In this document: piece after piece, positions 51,422-59,542 of the stretch
Position numbering within the stretch: the first letter of the stretch is position 1
Layout: every line of letters starts with the position of its first letter
Source: JAJYTL01 sp046705265
Lineage (GTDB): Bacteria; Pseudomonadota; Alphaproteobacteria; Ferrovibrionales; Ferrovibrionaceae
Assembly (NCBI GenBank): GCA_046705265.1
Contig: JBJKQL010000157.1
Span: forward strand, 19,276 to 83,275
Direction of reading: 5' to 3'
Length of the DNA stretch: 64,000 bases
Made by a program: the position numbers and the translations under genes
Notes under the pieces: generated by a model
What the model saw: only the letters and a program-made list of their open reading frames with translations
The model's database searches: none
Told to the model about the DNA's origin: nothing

Positions 51422-52683
51422 CGGTCAGGCTGACCACTCTCAACAACGGGCTTCGTGTCGTTACCGACACGATGCCGCATCTGAAGACGGCAACAGTCGG
51501 CGTTTGGGTCGATGCCGGCGCACGCGACGAAAACGCGACCGAGCACGGCATCGCCCATCTGCTAGAGCATATGGCTTTCAAAGGCACCGAGCGGCGCTCG
51601 GCCCGCGCGCTTGCAGAAGAGATCGAGGCCGTCGGCGGTCAGATCGACGCCTATACGTCACGCGAACAGACCGCCTTCTACGCGCGTGTGATGAGCGAGG
51701 ATGTCCCGCTCGCGGTCGATATTCTCGGCGATATCCTGCAACACCCGGTGTTCTCCGAGGTCGAGCTTGAACGGGAACGGCAGGTTGTGATTCAGGAGAT
51801 TGGTCAGGCGGAGGATACGCCGGACGATGTCGTGTTCGACCTTTTGCAGGAGACCGCCTATCCCGGTCAGGCGCTCGGCCGCTCCATCCTCGGCACCGTC
51901 GAAGGGATTGGCGCGACGACGCGCGGACAGCTCGCCGATTACATGGCCCGCCATTACAAGGCGCCGAAGATGGTGCTGGCCGCGGCCGGCGGTCTCGATC
52001 ACGAGCAACTTGTCGCGCGGGCCGCCGAGGTTTTTGCCGGCTTGACGCGGGGCGCCGAAGAGACACCGAAGCCAGCGGTTTACCGTGGCGGCGATGCACG
52101 CCGGGACCGCGATCTGGAACAGGTCCATTTCACCCTTGCGGTGCCGGGCGTCAGCTTTGCCGATCCCGATTTTCATGCCGTTCAGGTCTATTCGACGGTG
52201 TTGGGCGGCGGCATGAGCTCGCGACTGTTCCAGGAGGTGCGCGAAGTGCGCGGCCTTGCTTACGCGGTCTTTTCCTTCGCGAGCTCGTTCCGTGACGGCG
52301 GTCTCTTCGGCGTCTATGCGGCAACCGGCGAGCGCGAAGCGGAAACCTTGGTGCCGGTGCTGCTTGAGGAAATGCACAAACTGACGGAAGGCGTCGGTGA
52401 GGACGAGGTCGGGCGTGCCAAGGCGCAAATCAAGGCCGGGCTCCTCATGTCGCTCGAAAGCTCCTCAGCGCGTGCCGAGCAGCTGGGCCGCCAAGTCCTG
52501 ACCTATGGACGGCCACTGGTCGTCGAGGATCTTCTTGCCGCGATTGCCAAGATCGATGTCCAGGCGGTGACACATGCCGGACGCCGGCTGCTCGCGGGGG
52601 TGCGGCCGGCGGTTGCGGCCATTGGGCGCATCCAGCACCTTGCCAGCTACCCCAAAATCGCCGCACAATTCATGGGGTCATAG
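51418..52683 (+). CDS. M16-family zinc peptidase (processing-peptidase type)
   Basis: A 421-residue insulinase/mitochondrial processing peptidase beta-like protease. The inverted zinc motif HxxEH is H47-L-L-E-H51 in GIAHLLEHMAFKGTERRSAR, with the distal Glu in the helix after FYARVMSEDVPLAVDILGDI. The glycine-rich loop equivalent is VLGGGMSSRLFQEVREVRGL. No signal peptide, so cytoplasmic. Order thrC, M16 peptidase, GNAT is common in alphaproteobacteria, the clade in which the closest relatives of the mitochondrial enzyme occur. Confidence 0.94.
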   Translation: MTVRLTTLNNGLRVVTDTMPHLKTATVGVWVDAGARDENATEHGIAHLLEHMAFKGTERRSARALAEEIEAVGGQIDAYTSREQTAFYARVMSEDVPLAVDILGDILQHPVFSEVELERERQVVIQEIGQAEDTPDDVVFDLLQETAYPGQALGRSILGTVEGIGATTRGQLADYMARHYKAPKMVLAAAGGLDHEQLVARAAEVFAGLTRGAEETPKPAVYRGGDARRDRDLEQVHFTLAVPGVSFADPDFHAVQVYSTVLGGGMSSRLFQEVREVRGLAYAVFSFASSFRDGGLFGVYAATGEREAETLVPVLLEEMHKLTEGVGEDEVGRAKAQIKAGLLMSLESSSARAEQLGRQVLTYGRPLVVEDLLAAIAKIDVQAVTHAGRRLLAGVRPAVAAIGRIQHLASYPKIAAQFMGS

Positions 52684-52752
52684 GTCCAAAAGTAGCGTCA
52701 GGAAAAATAACGCCGGGCTCATCGATCGGGCCACGGCCGAGGGGAGAGTGCC

Positions 52753-53340
52753 ATGGCCTTGCTTGACCGGTTTGTGCAGCGTCCACCGCCGCCAATTCTC
52801 CGCGGCAAGAAGGTTTGGCTGCGCCAGCCGCAGTCGGCGGACTGGGAGCCCTGGGCCAAGCTCCGCGATGAAAGCCGCAGTTTTCTCACCCCATGGGAAC
52901 CAGCCTGGCCGATCGACGCCCTAAGCCAAATGTCCTACCGCCAGCGCCTACGTCGTCAATTGCAGGATGCGCGAGATGACCTTAGCTACGCGTTCTTCAT
53001 TTTCCGAGAGCAGGATGGTGAACTGCTCGGGGGCATCACGCTGGCCAACGTGCGCCGTGGTGTGGTCCAGTCAGCCTCGGTCGGCTATTGGCTTGGGGAG
53101 CGTTACGTCCGCCACGGCTATATGCGGGACGCGCTGACCGTGACGATCCGCCACAGCTTTGACGATCTCCGCTTGCACCGGATCGAGGCAGCCTGTCTGC
53201 CAACCAACCACGCAAGCCTCGGTGTCCTGCGCGCCTGCGGTTTTCGCGACGAAGGCTACGCGCGCAAGTACCTCTGCATCAACAGTGTGTGGCAGGATCA
53301 CGTTCTCTTAGCCCTGCTCGCGAGCGACCCGAGGATCTGA
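52753..53340 (+). CDS. RimJ-type ribosomal-protein N-acetyltransferase
   Basis: A 195-residue GNAT of the RimJ/RimL group that acetylates protein N-termini, classically ribosomal protein S5. Visible features: GKKVWLRQPQSADWEPWAKL, the RDESRSFLTPWEPAWP segment seen in the group, GYWLGERYVRHGYMRDAL as the acetyl-CoA loop and LHRIEAACLPTNHASLGVL with GFRDEGYARKYLCINSVW at the C-terminus. GGGGAG lies before ATG 52753. The exact target is inferred from the subgroup. Confidence 0.9.
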   Translation: MALLDRFVQRPPPPILRGKKVWLRQPQSADWEPWAKLRDESRSFLTPWEPAWPIDALSQMSYRQRLRRQLQDARDDLSYAFFIFREQDGELLGGITLANVRRGVVQSASVGYWLGERYVRHGYMRDALTVTIRHSFDDLRLHRIEAACLPTNHASLGVLRACGFRDEGYARKYLCINSVWQDHVLLALLASDPRI

Positions 53341-53563
53341 TCATGCATGGCTGCCTTTCCGCTTGCGCCATTGACAAATGGCGAAGATTTACGCAGCCTT
53401 TGCCCGATTGATAGCGGTCGGTTCGCGCGAGAATAGGTAGGGCATATGATCCGCGCGGAGAAGGGAACGGCCGGTAGTTAACGTTGCCCTCATTTCTGGT
53501 TACGTAAGGCGTAGGAGTTCGGTCCTTTCGAGAGGGCCCCGTTGCGGGTTTCCGGAGGGTACG

Positions 53564-53734
53564 ATGAACAAGAAGTCGCCTGTCATGACATCGGGTGCGG
53601 AGGCGGTCCGCCTGCGGACGCTTGCCAAGCGCTGTCGCGATTTGTCGGAGATGACCGCGGTTCCGGACCTATGGAAGGAGCTGGTTAGTATTGCGCGCGA
53701 ATTGGAAAGCGAGGCCGAGCAGGTGCAACGATAA
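53564..53734 (+). CDS. 56-residue predicted coiled-coil protein
   Basis: A small ORF with a good ribosome-binding site (GGAGGG, 53553-53558) before ATG. The product starts MNKKSPVMTSGAEAVRLRTL and continues with a helix AKRCRDLSEMTAVPDLWKEL, then VSIARELESEAEQVQR. No membrane segment or signal. It resembles in style the many short heptad-patterned proteins of alphaproteobacteria, for which no function is known to me. It is separated from the oxidoreductase operon by 153 bases, which include a TATAAG at 53767-53772 without a good -35. Confidence 0.55.
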   Translation: MNKKSPVMTSGAEAVRLRTLAKRCRDLSEMTAVPDLWKELVSIARELESEAEQVQR

Positions 53735-53887
53735 CGACCTAACAAGACCGCTCGACTGTATTTGGCTATAAGGGAAGGTTCTGCGGGCGTGCCTGCCGTT
53801 CCGCGCCAAGCCCGGCGGCAACTCCGAAAGCAGCCAATGCATGGCCATGGCAAGCATCGAGCGACGGGGTAGGGAAGGAGAGCCCGA

Positions 53888-55675
53888 GTGCACGCCACGG
53901 ATATTCGTGCGCCGGATTATTTCCACAAGGTAGTCGACTGCCAGTGGGCCTGTCCCGCGCATACGCCGGTTCCCGAATATATCCGCCTTGTGGCCGCCGG
54001 ACGGTACAGCGACGCTTATATGATCAACTGGGAATCGAACGTCTTTCCCGGCATTCTCGGGCGCACTTGTGATCGTCCTTGCGAGCCGGCCTGCCGGCGC
54101 GGCCGCGTGGAAGCCGAACCGGTCGCGATCTGTCGTCTGAAGCGGGTCGCCGCCGATTATAAGGACGATATTCGGGGCCGTCTTCCCGCCGTCCCGGCAG
54201 AGAAGAACGGCAGGCGTATCGCCCTGGTCGGCGCCGGACCGGCCTCGCTCACTGCGGCGCGTGATCTTTTGCCGCTCGGCTATCACCTTGTGGTCTATGA
54301 CGGTGACACCCGCGCGGGCGGCATGATCCGAACGCAGATTCCGAGATTTCGTCTGCCGGAATCGGTGATCGACGAAGAAGTCGGCTATGTTCTCGGCATG
54401 GGTCTCGAAACGCGCTTCGGCCAGCCGGTCGAGAGCCTGAAGGCTCTTCTTGACGAGGGGTATGACGCCATCTTCATCGGCTGTGGCGCGCCGCGGGGTC
54501 GCAATCTCCGGATTCCCGGCCGTGACGCGGCCGCTGCCCATATTCACATCGGCATCGATTGGCTCGCGAACGTTTCCTTCGGCCACGTTACGCGAATCGG
54601 CAGGCGCGTGATCGTGCTCGGCGGCGGCAACACGGCGATGGATTGCTGCCGCTCCTCGCGGCGGTTGGGCGGCGAGGACGTGCGTGTCGTGGTCAGAAGC
54701 GGTTTTGACGAAATGAAGGCCTCGCCTTGGGAAAAGGAAGACGCGCTTCACGAAGGCATTCCGATTCTGAACTACCATGTGCCGAAGGCCTTCACTCACG
54801 ACCGCGGCCGCTTGACTGGCGTCGTATTTGAGAAGGTCAGGGCCGAGCACGATACTGGTGGCCGTCGGCGTCTGCTGCCGACCGGCGAACCCGACATCCA
54901 TATGGAATGTGATGACGTCTTGATTGCGATAGGTCAGGAAAATGCCTTCCCCTGGGTCGAGCGCGACATCGGCCTTGCCTTTGATCAGAACAACATGCCG
55001 GTCGTGGACCCCGTCACCCTGCAATCGACGCTTCCCAACGTTTTCTTCGGCGGTGACGCCGCCTTTGGGCCGAAGAATATCATCTGGGCCGTCGCCCATG
55101 GCCATGATGCGGCGATCTCGATCGACAAGCTCTGCCATGGTGAAAGCGTGGCTAATCGGCCGCCGCCGATGGTCAATCTGGCCAGCCAGAAGATGGGCAT
55201 CCATGAGTGGCGTTACGATAACGACATCTCCGACGACCGACGCCATCGCGTGCCGCTCCGCGACAAGCAGCTGGCGCTGAAGAACATCAAGGTCGAGGTC
55301 GAGCTCGGTTATGACGAGAAGCTCGCCTATGTCGAGGCCGAGCGCTGTTTGAATTGCGATGTCGAAACGGTGTTCTCAAGTGCACTTTGCATAGAATGCG
55401 ATGCCTGCATCGATATCTGCCCAATGGATTGTATCAACTTCACGGCAAACGGCGAGGAGGCGGAACTTCGCCATCGCCTGCGCGCGCCGGCGCTGAATAC
55501 GGCACAAGATCTCTACATCGCCGAAGGATTGAAAACCAGACGGGTAATGGTAAAGGACGAGGACGTCTGTCTGCATTGCGGGTTTTGCGCCGAGCGGTGC
55601 CCGACCGGCGCCTGGGACATGCAGAAATTCCTTCTTGATATGACACGGGCGGGACCGGCATGCCGCAGCCATTAG
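53888..55675 (+). CDS. GltD-like FAD/NAD(P) and 4Fe-4S electron-transfer subunit
   Basis: A 595-residue iron-sulfur flavoprotein. The N-terminal Fer4_20 domain has cysteines in DCQWACPAHTPVPEY and GRTCDRPCEPACRRGRV; the FAD site is IALVGAGPASLTAARDLLPL and the pyridine-nucleotide site is VIVLGGGNTAMDCCRSSRRL. The C-terminus adds two ferredoxin clusters, CIECDACIDICPMDC and CLHCGFCAERCPTGAWDM. This arrangement resembles glutamate synthase small subunit and NADPH:ferredoxin-type electron bifurcators. Start GTG 53888 lies seven bases after GGAAGGAG. It overlaps the alpha-subunit gene by 16 bases and most likely connects NAD(P)H to the 2-oxoacid oxidoreductase. Direction of flow is not known. Confidence 0.88.
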   Translation: MHATDIRAPDYFHKVVDCQWACPAHTPVPEYIRLVAAGRYSDAYMINWESNVFPGILGRTCDRPCEPACRRGRVEAEPVAICRLKRVAADYKDDIRGRLPAVPAEKNGRRIALVGAGPASLTAARDLLPLGYHLVVYDGDTRAGGMIRTQIPRFRLPESVIDEEVGYVLGMGLETRFGQPVESLKALLDEGYDAIFIGCGAPRGRNLRIPGRDAAAAHIHIGIDWLANVSFGHVTRIGRRVIVLGGGNTAMDCCRSSRRLGGEDVRVVVRSGFDEMKASPWEKEDALHEGIPILNYHVPKAFTHDRGRLTGVVFEKVRAEHDTGGRRRLLPTGEPDIHMECDDVLIAIGQENAFPWVERDIGLAFDQNNMPVVDPVTLQSTLPNVFFGGDAAFGPKNIIWAVAHGHDAAISIDKLCHGESVANRPPPMVNLASQKMGIHEWRYDNDISDDRRHRVPLRDKQLALKNIKVEVELGYDEKLAYVEAERCLNCDVETVFSSALCIECDACIDICPMDCINFTANGEEAELRHRLRAPALNTAQDLYIAEGLKTRRVMVKDEDVCLHCGFCAERCPTGAWDMQKFLLDMTRAGPACRSH

Positions 55676-57501
55676 AACGCGTCAACGATTTCGTCGTTCG
55701 CTTCGCTAATGTGAACGGCTCCGGCTCGGCCAGTGCCAACCGTTTGTTCGCGAAGTCCATCCTACGCATGGGCGTACCAGTAAGCCCGCGGAATGTGTTT
55801 CCTTCCAATATCCAAGGCCTTCCCACTTGGTACGAGGTGCGGGTCTCGGGCGCCGGCTATCTGGGTGCCCGCGGCGGCACGGACCTCATGGTGGCGATGA
55901 ATCCGCAGACCTGGGACAAGGATGTCGCCGGCATCGAGCCCGGCGGATATCTCTTCCACGATTCCTCGAAACCGCTTTCGGCATCCAAGTTTCGCGATGA
56001 CATCACGATTCTCGGCATGCCGCTGACCGAAATCTGCAACCAGGCCTACGGAGACCTGCGTCAACGTCAGCTGTTCAAGAACGTCATCTATGTCGGCGCT
56101 CTCTGCGCGCTTCTCGACATCGACGTAGCGGAAATCGAAACGCTGATCGGTGAACAATTCCGGGGCAAGGACAAACTTATCCAACCCAACATCCAGGCGC
56201 TTCACATGGGTCGTGACTATGCGCTCCGGCATTTATCCTGCCCGATCGGGCTTCGCGTCGTGCGCGCCGATGCCGTCAAGGATCGTATCTTTCTCGAAGG
56301 CAACAACGCTGCCGCGCTCGGTGCCGTCTACGGCGGCGCCACAGTCGCTGCGTGGTACCCGATCACGCCGTCATCTTCCCTTGCCGAGGCCTTTGCTCGC
56401 CACTGCCGACGCTACCGTCTGGACCGCGAGAGCGGGAAGGCGCGCTACGCGGTCGTGCAGGCGGAGGACGAACTCGCATCGATCGGCATCGTCATTGGCG
56501 CCGGTTGGAACGGCGCCCGCGCCTTTACCGCGACATCCGGGCCTGGGATTTCTCTGATGTCGGAATTCCTCGGTCTCGCTTATTTCGCCGAGGTTCCGGC
56601 GGTAATCTTCAATGTGCAGCGGGGTGGACCGTCGACCGGCATGCCGACCCGGACGCAGCAGGCCGATATCCTGGCCTGTGCCTATGCTTCGCACGGCGAC
56701 ACCAGGCATGTGCTCCTGTTTCCGGACGATCCGCGCGAGTGCTTTGAGTTCGGCGCGCTCGCCTTCGATCTTGCCGACCGCTTGCAGACGCCCATTTTTG
56801 TCCTCCTCGATCTCGATATCGGCATGAACGAACGGCTCTGCCAGCCGCTTGCCTGGGAGGATAGCCGTCGCTTCGACCGCGGCAAGGTTGTGTGCTTCGA
56901 GGACCTTGAAGCAGGGAAGGATTTCGGCCGCTATCTCGATGTTGACGGCGACGGGATTCCCTATCGCACCTATCCCGGCACCCACCCGACAAGGGGTGCC
57001 TACTTCACGCGTGGCACCACCAAGGATCGCTATGCGCGCTATAGCGAGGAGGGACCTGTCTATGTCGATAACATGCAGAGACTCTTGCGCAAGTTTGACA
57101 CCGCAAAACGTTTGGTTCCGGGACCGATCACACGCCGGGCGGTGCGGCCGACACCGATCGGCGTTATCCATTACGGTTCGACTTCACCCGCCATGACGGA
57201 AGCGCTCGATACGCTCGCGGCGGAAGACATCCATCTTGATGCCCTTCGCGTTCGCGCCTTTCCCTTCTGCGAGGAAGTCATGCAATTTATCGCCGATCAC
57301 GAACAGGTCTTTGTCGTCGAGCAGAATCGGGATGCCCAGCTGCGCTCGCTGTTGGTGAACGAAGGCGATATCGATCCGGGCAAGCTCACGCGTGTCTTGC
57401 ACTACGCCGGAACCGCGGTTACCGCTCGCTTCATCGCCTCTGAGATTGCAGGCTTGCTTGCTGGGCGCAAGGTGACGCCGTTGAGGAGGGCTGCGTCATG
57501 A
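55660..57501 (+). CDS. 2-oxoacid:acceptor oxidoreductase, fused gamma-alpha subunit
   Basis: A 613-residue subunit in which the gamma domain (about residues 1-190, FVVRFANVNGSGSASANRLF) is fused to the alpha domain (about 210-600). The alpha domain has the YPITPSSSLAEAF motif that positions CoA and substrate, ATSGPGISLMSEFLGLAYFA, RGGPSTGMPTRTQQADILA and VFVVEQNRDAQLRSLL near the end. This gamma-alpha fusion is the form of 2-oxoglutarate and related oxidoreductases (KorA). Substrate is inferred as 2-oxoglutarate or another 2-oxoacid and is not proven. The beta-subunit start overlaps its stop by four bases. Confidence 0.9.
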   Translation: MPQPLERVNDFVVRFANVNGSGSASANRLFAKSILRMGVPVSPRNVFPSNIQGLPTWYEVRVSGAGYLGARGGTDLMVAMNPQTWDKDVAGIEPGGYLFHDSSKPLSASKFRDDITILGMPLTEICNQAYGDLRQRQLFKNVIYVGALCALLDIDVAEIETLIGEQFRGKDKLIQPNIQALHMGRDYALRHLSCPIGLRVVRADAVKDRIFLEGNNAAALGAVYGGATVAAWYPITPSSSLAEAFARHCRRYRLDRESGKARYAVVQAEDELASIGIVIGAGWNGARAFTATSGPGISLMSEFLGLAYFAEVPAVIFNVQRGGPSTGMPTRTQQADILACAYASHGDTRHVLLFPDDPRECFEFGALAFDLADRLQTPIFVLLDLDIGMNERLCQPLAWEDSRRFDRGKVVCFEDLEAGKDFGRYLDVDGDGIPYRTYPGTHPTRGAYFTRGTTKDRYARYSEEGPVYVDNMQRLLRKFDTAKRLVPGPITRRAVRPTPIGVIHYGSTSPAMTEALDTLAAEDIHLDALRVRAFPFCEEVMQFIADHEQVFVVEQNRDAQLRSLLVNEGDIDPGKLTRVLHYAGTAVTARFIASEIAGLLAGRKVTPLRRAAS

Positions 57502-58553
57502 CCTATCTCCCGAAGCCGAAGCTCCACCATCCAGCCCTGCCGGTGAACAAGCTTGGCCTGACGCGCCGTGACTACGAGGGCGCCGTATCCACGCTCTGCG
57601 CCGGGTGCGGCCATGATTCCATAAGCGCCGCCATCGTACAGGCGTGTTTCGACCTCGATCTGCCGCCGCACCGTATCGCCAAGCTCTCCGGCATCGGCTG
57701 TTCCTCGAAGACGCCAACCTATTTTCTCGGTGCCGCGCACGGCTTCAACAGCGTGCACGGCCGCATGCCCTCAGTGCTAACGGGCGCCAATCTCGCCAAC
57801 CGCGATCTGATTTATATCGGCGTGTCGGGCGACGGCGATTCCGCTTCTATCGGCCTTGGCCAATTCGCGCACTGCATCCGCCGCGGCGTCAACATGGTCT
57901 ATATTGTCGAGAACAATGGCGTCTATGGCCTGACCAAAGGGCAATTCTCGGCCACAGCCGACAAGGGCGCGAAAAACAAGAAAGGTGGCGTCAACAGAGA
58001 CAAGTCAATCGATCTTGTCGGGATGGCGTTGCAGCTTGGCGCGAGCTTCGTTGCTCGCGGGTTCTCCGGCGACAAGGGGCAGCTCGTGCCGCTGATTAAA
58101 GCTGCCCTGTTGCACAAGGGTTCAGCCTTCATCGATTGCGTGTCGCCTTGTGTTGCCTTCAACAATCACCTCGGCTCGACCAAGAGCTTCGACTATGTGC
58201 GCGAGCATAATGACGCGGTGAATTTTCTCGATGTCATCCTAGGCCGTGACGAAATCACCGCGGACTATTCGCCAGGCACGGTTGAGGAAATCGTCCAGCA
58301 TGACGGGTCCGTCCTGCGCTTGCGCAAGCTCGCTAGGGACTACGACGCGCATGACCGTCTCGCCGCCATGAGGTTCCTGCATAGTCACGAGGAGGCGGGA
58401 GAAATCGTCACGGGGCTCCTTTATGTCGATCCCGAGCCCGAGGACCTGCACGACGAATTGAATACCGTGGCGACCCCGCTGAACTTGCTTGATGAGGCGA
58501 CGCTTTGTCCGGGTCACGCTGCGCTTGAGCGGCTGAATGCCGCTTCGCGTTAG
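57498..58553 (+). CDS. 2-oxoacid:ferredoxin oxidoreductase beta subunit
   Basis: The TPP-binding subunit, 351 residues. Cluster cysteines occur in STLCAGCGHDSIS (CxxC), KLSGIGCSSKT and DCVSPCVAFNNHLG, as in the beta subunits with one 4Fe-4S. The TPP/Mg motif begins GVSGDGDSASIGLGQFAH and ends with YIVENNGVYGLTKGQ. HGFNSVHGRMPSVLTGANLA is the substrate-side block. With the alpha subunit it would oxidatively decarboxylate a 2-oxoacid with CoA, or run in reverse, passing low-potential electrons to ferredoxin-like clusters of the first subunit. No ferredoxin gene follows; the C-terminal 60 residues are variable. Confidence 0.92.
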   Translation: MTYLPKPKLHHPALPVNKLGLTRRDYEGAVSTLCAGCGHDSISAAIVQACFDLDLPPHRIAKLSGIGCSSKTPTYFLGAAHGFNSVHGRMPSVLTGANLANRDLIYIGVSGDGDSASIGLGQFAHCIRRGVNMVYIVENNGVYGLTKGQFSATADKGAKNKKGGVNRDKSIDLVGMALQLGASFVARGFSGDKGQLVPLIKAALLHKGSAFIDCVSPCVAFNNHLGSTKSFDYVREHNDAVNFLDVILGRDEITADYSPGTVEEIVQHDGSVLRLRKLARDYDAHDRLAAMRFLHSHEEAGEIVTGLLYVDPEPEDLHDELNTVATPLNLLDEATLCPGHAALERLNAASR

Positions 58554-58741
58554 GGCGGCGCGGCCATACCTCGCGCTAAGCCTGCGCGCGATGCCGGCTG
58601 TGAGACGGCCAGCACAGGCTGCGGGGCCAGTAATTGCGGCGGGATCAGGCAAGTTTGAGCCTTACCCGACGACGCTACAAATTCCCTGTCAACGCAAAAA
58701 AGGGGTTGAAAAACCGGCTTATGGGTCTACGTTCAGGGACT

Positions 58742-58897
58742 AGACTGCCAGCGATGGAGCGGGGGGCACGAGGCCCGGCAGTCTCTAACCCAATCTGATA
58801 GGCCGGACAGACCGGCCGAGCGAGCTGGGTAGACAGCCTGCCCTGAGGGGTGGTGAGGGGTCAGATTCCGCCACGCTTCATGGGGTGGCCTCGAGGC
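58742..58897 (+). ncRNA. candidate structured RNA leader upstream of the DUF4167 gene
   Basis: By hand pairing, this stretch holds several helices. AGACTGCC (58742-58749) pairs with GGCAGTCT (58777-58784), with inner GGGC/GCCC (58764-58767/58773-58776). AATCTGA (58792-58798) pairs with TCAGATT (58861-58867) and encloses two hairpins, GGCCGG/CCGGCC (58801-58806/58812-58817) and GGGTAG/CTGCCC (58827-58832/58838-58843). GCCAC/GTGGC (58870-58874/58885-58889) follows. The last ends 44 bases before the DUF4167 start. It has no T tract. The preceding 58554-58741 holds no recognisable gene. It does not match RNase P RNA, tmRNA, SRP RNA or the riboswitch consensus sequences I know. Protein-coding reading is unsupported. 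Confidence 0.5.
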
Positions 58898-58933
58898 GGG
58901 TAACCACGTATCAACAGATCATTGAATTTACGC

Positions 58934-59311
58934 ATGAGACCAATGAACTCGAAGCGTTCGCGCGGCGGACGTGCCGGCGGGCGCAAGCCTCAGACGATGG
59001 GGGGGCAGCGAAATTTCGATAGCAATGGGCCGAACGTCAAGATTCGCGGTTCGGCCGCGCACATCTTCGACCGCTACTGCCAGTTGGCGCGTGACGCCAA
59101 CGCGTCGGGGGACCGCATCGCTGCGGAAAATTACATGCAGCACGCGGAGCACTATTACCGCATCATGATGCTGAACGGCGGTCCGCCGCAGCGAAACGGC
59201 AATGGCGCTGGCGGTGGGACGCAACCTGTCGCTCCCGCCGTCGAAGACGACGAGGAAGTCTCGATGGCGGAATCGGTGGCTGCCGAAATCGACGGCACCG
59301 AGGTCGCCTAA
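58934..59311 (+). CDS. DUF4167 protein
   Basis: A small basic-then-acidic alphaproteobacterial protein. The DUF4167 core is RKPQTMGGQRNFDSNGP and VKIRGSAAHIFDRYCQLARD, then GDRIAAENYMQHAEHYYRI; the N-terminus is rich in Arg and Gly (SKRSRGGRAGGRK) and the tail in acidic residues. The Arg/Gly-rich start suggests nucleic-acid binding, but no function is known to me. Start is ATG 58934 (MRPMNSKRSR) or ATG 58943; neither has a strong Shine-Dalgarno. Relatives usually lie between prmC and clpB; clpB is here, prmC is not. Confidence 0.85.
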   Translation: MRPMNSKRSRGGRAGGRKPQTMGGQRNFDSNGPNVKIRGSAAHIFDRYCQLARDANASGDRIAAENYMQHAEHYYRIMMLNGGPPQRNGNGAGGGTQPVAPAVEDDEEVSMAESVAAEIDGTEVA

Positions 59312-59419
59312 CGCCTCACTTTCGAGCCGAGGCGCCGCCCTCGAAGCACGTTATGGCGGCGCTAGCTGGTGATGACCCCGTCGTTGTTTGCGCTCCGGTA
59401 GCTTTCCTTCTTGCGGGCC

Positions 59420-59451
59420 CTTGTGTAGGCGCGTGAGCGCGCTTATTTCTG
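59420..59451 (+). promoter_or_regulatory. RpoH (sigma-32) promoter of clpB
   Basis: CTTG (59420-59423) is followed after 18 bases by CTTATTTCTG (59442-59451). This is an exact match to the heat-shock consensus proposed for alphaproteobacteria, CTTG-N17/18-CYTATNTNNG. It lies about 90 bases before the clpB start and gives the expected heat-shock control. Confidence 0.75.
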
Positions 59452-59542
59452 CACTACCTCCTTATGTATCCGCGCTGGCCGGTACGTGGCAGCGCGGATT
59501 CTTTGGTGGCGTTGATCGAGGCTGTCCCTTGGGAGGCTGGCG

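Noticed and set aside
58554..58741. prmC remnant in the gap before DUF4167
   Set aside because: Read in all frames for the NPPY and C-terminal motifs of PrmC; nothing found.
58741..58933. RNase P RNA, tmRNA, SRP RNA, cobalamin or other known riboswitch in the folded leader
   Set aside because: I looked for GAGGAAAGTCC (RNase P), the tag-peptide frame of tmRNA, the SRP GGAAG loop and the B12 box context with CCCGCAACTGT. None is present; GGCCGG-ACAGA-CCGGCC only superficially recalls a B12 box.
59312..59334. Terminator after DUF4167 (stem CGCCTC/GAGGCG)
   Set aside because: The six-pair stem has an 11-base loop and no following T run, so it is not a convincing intrinsic terminator.
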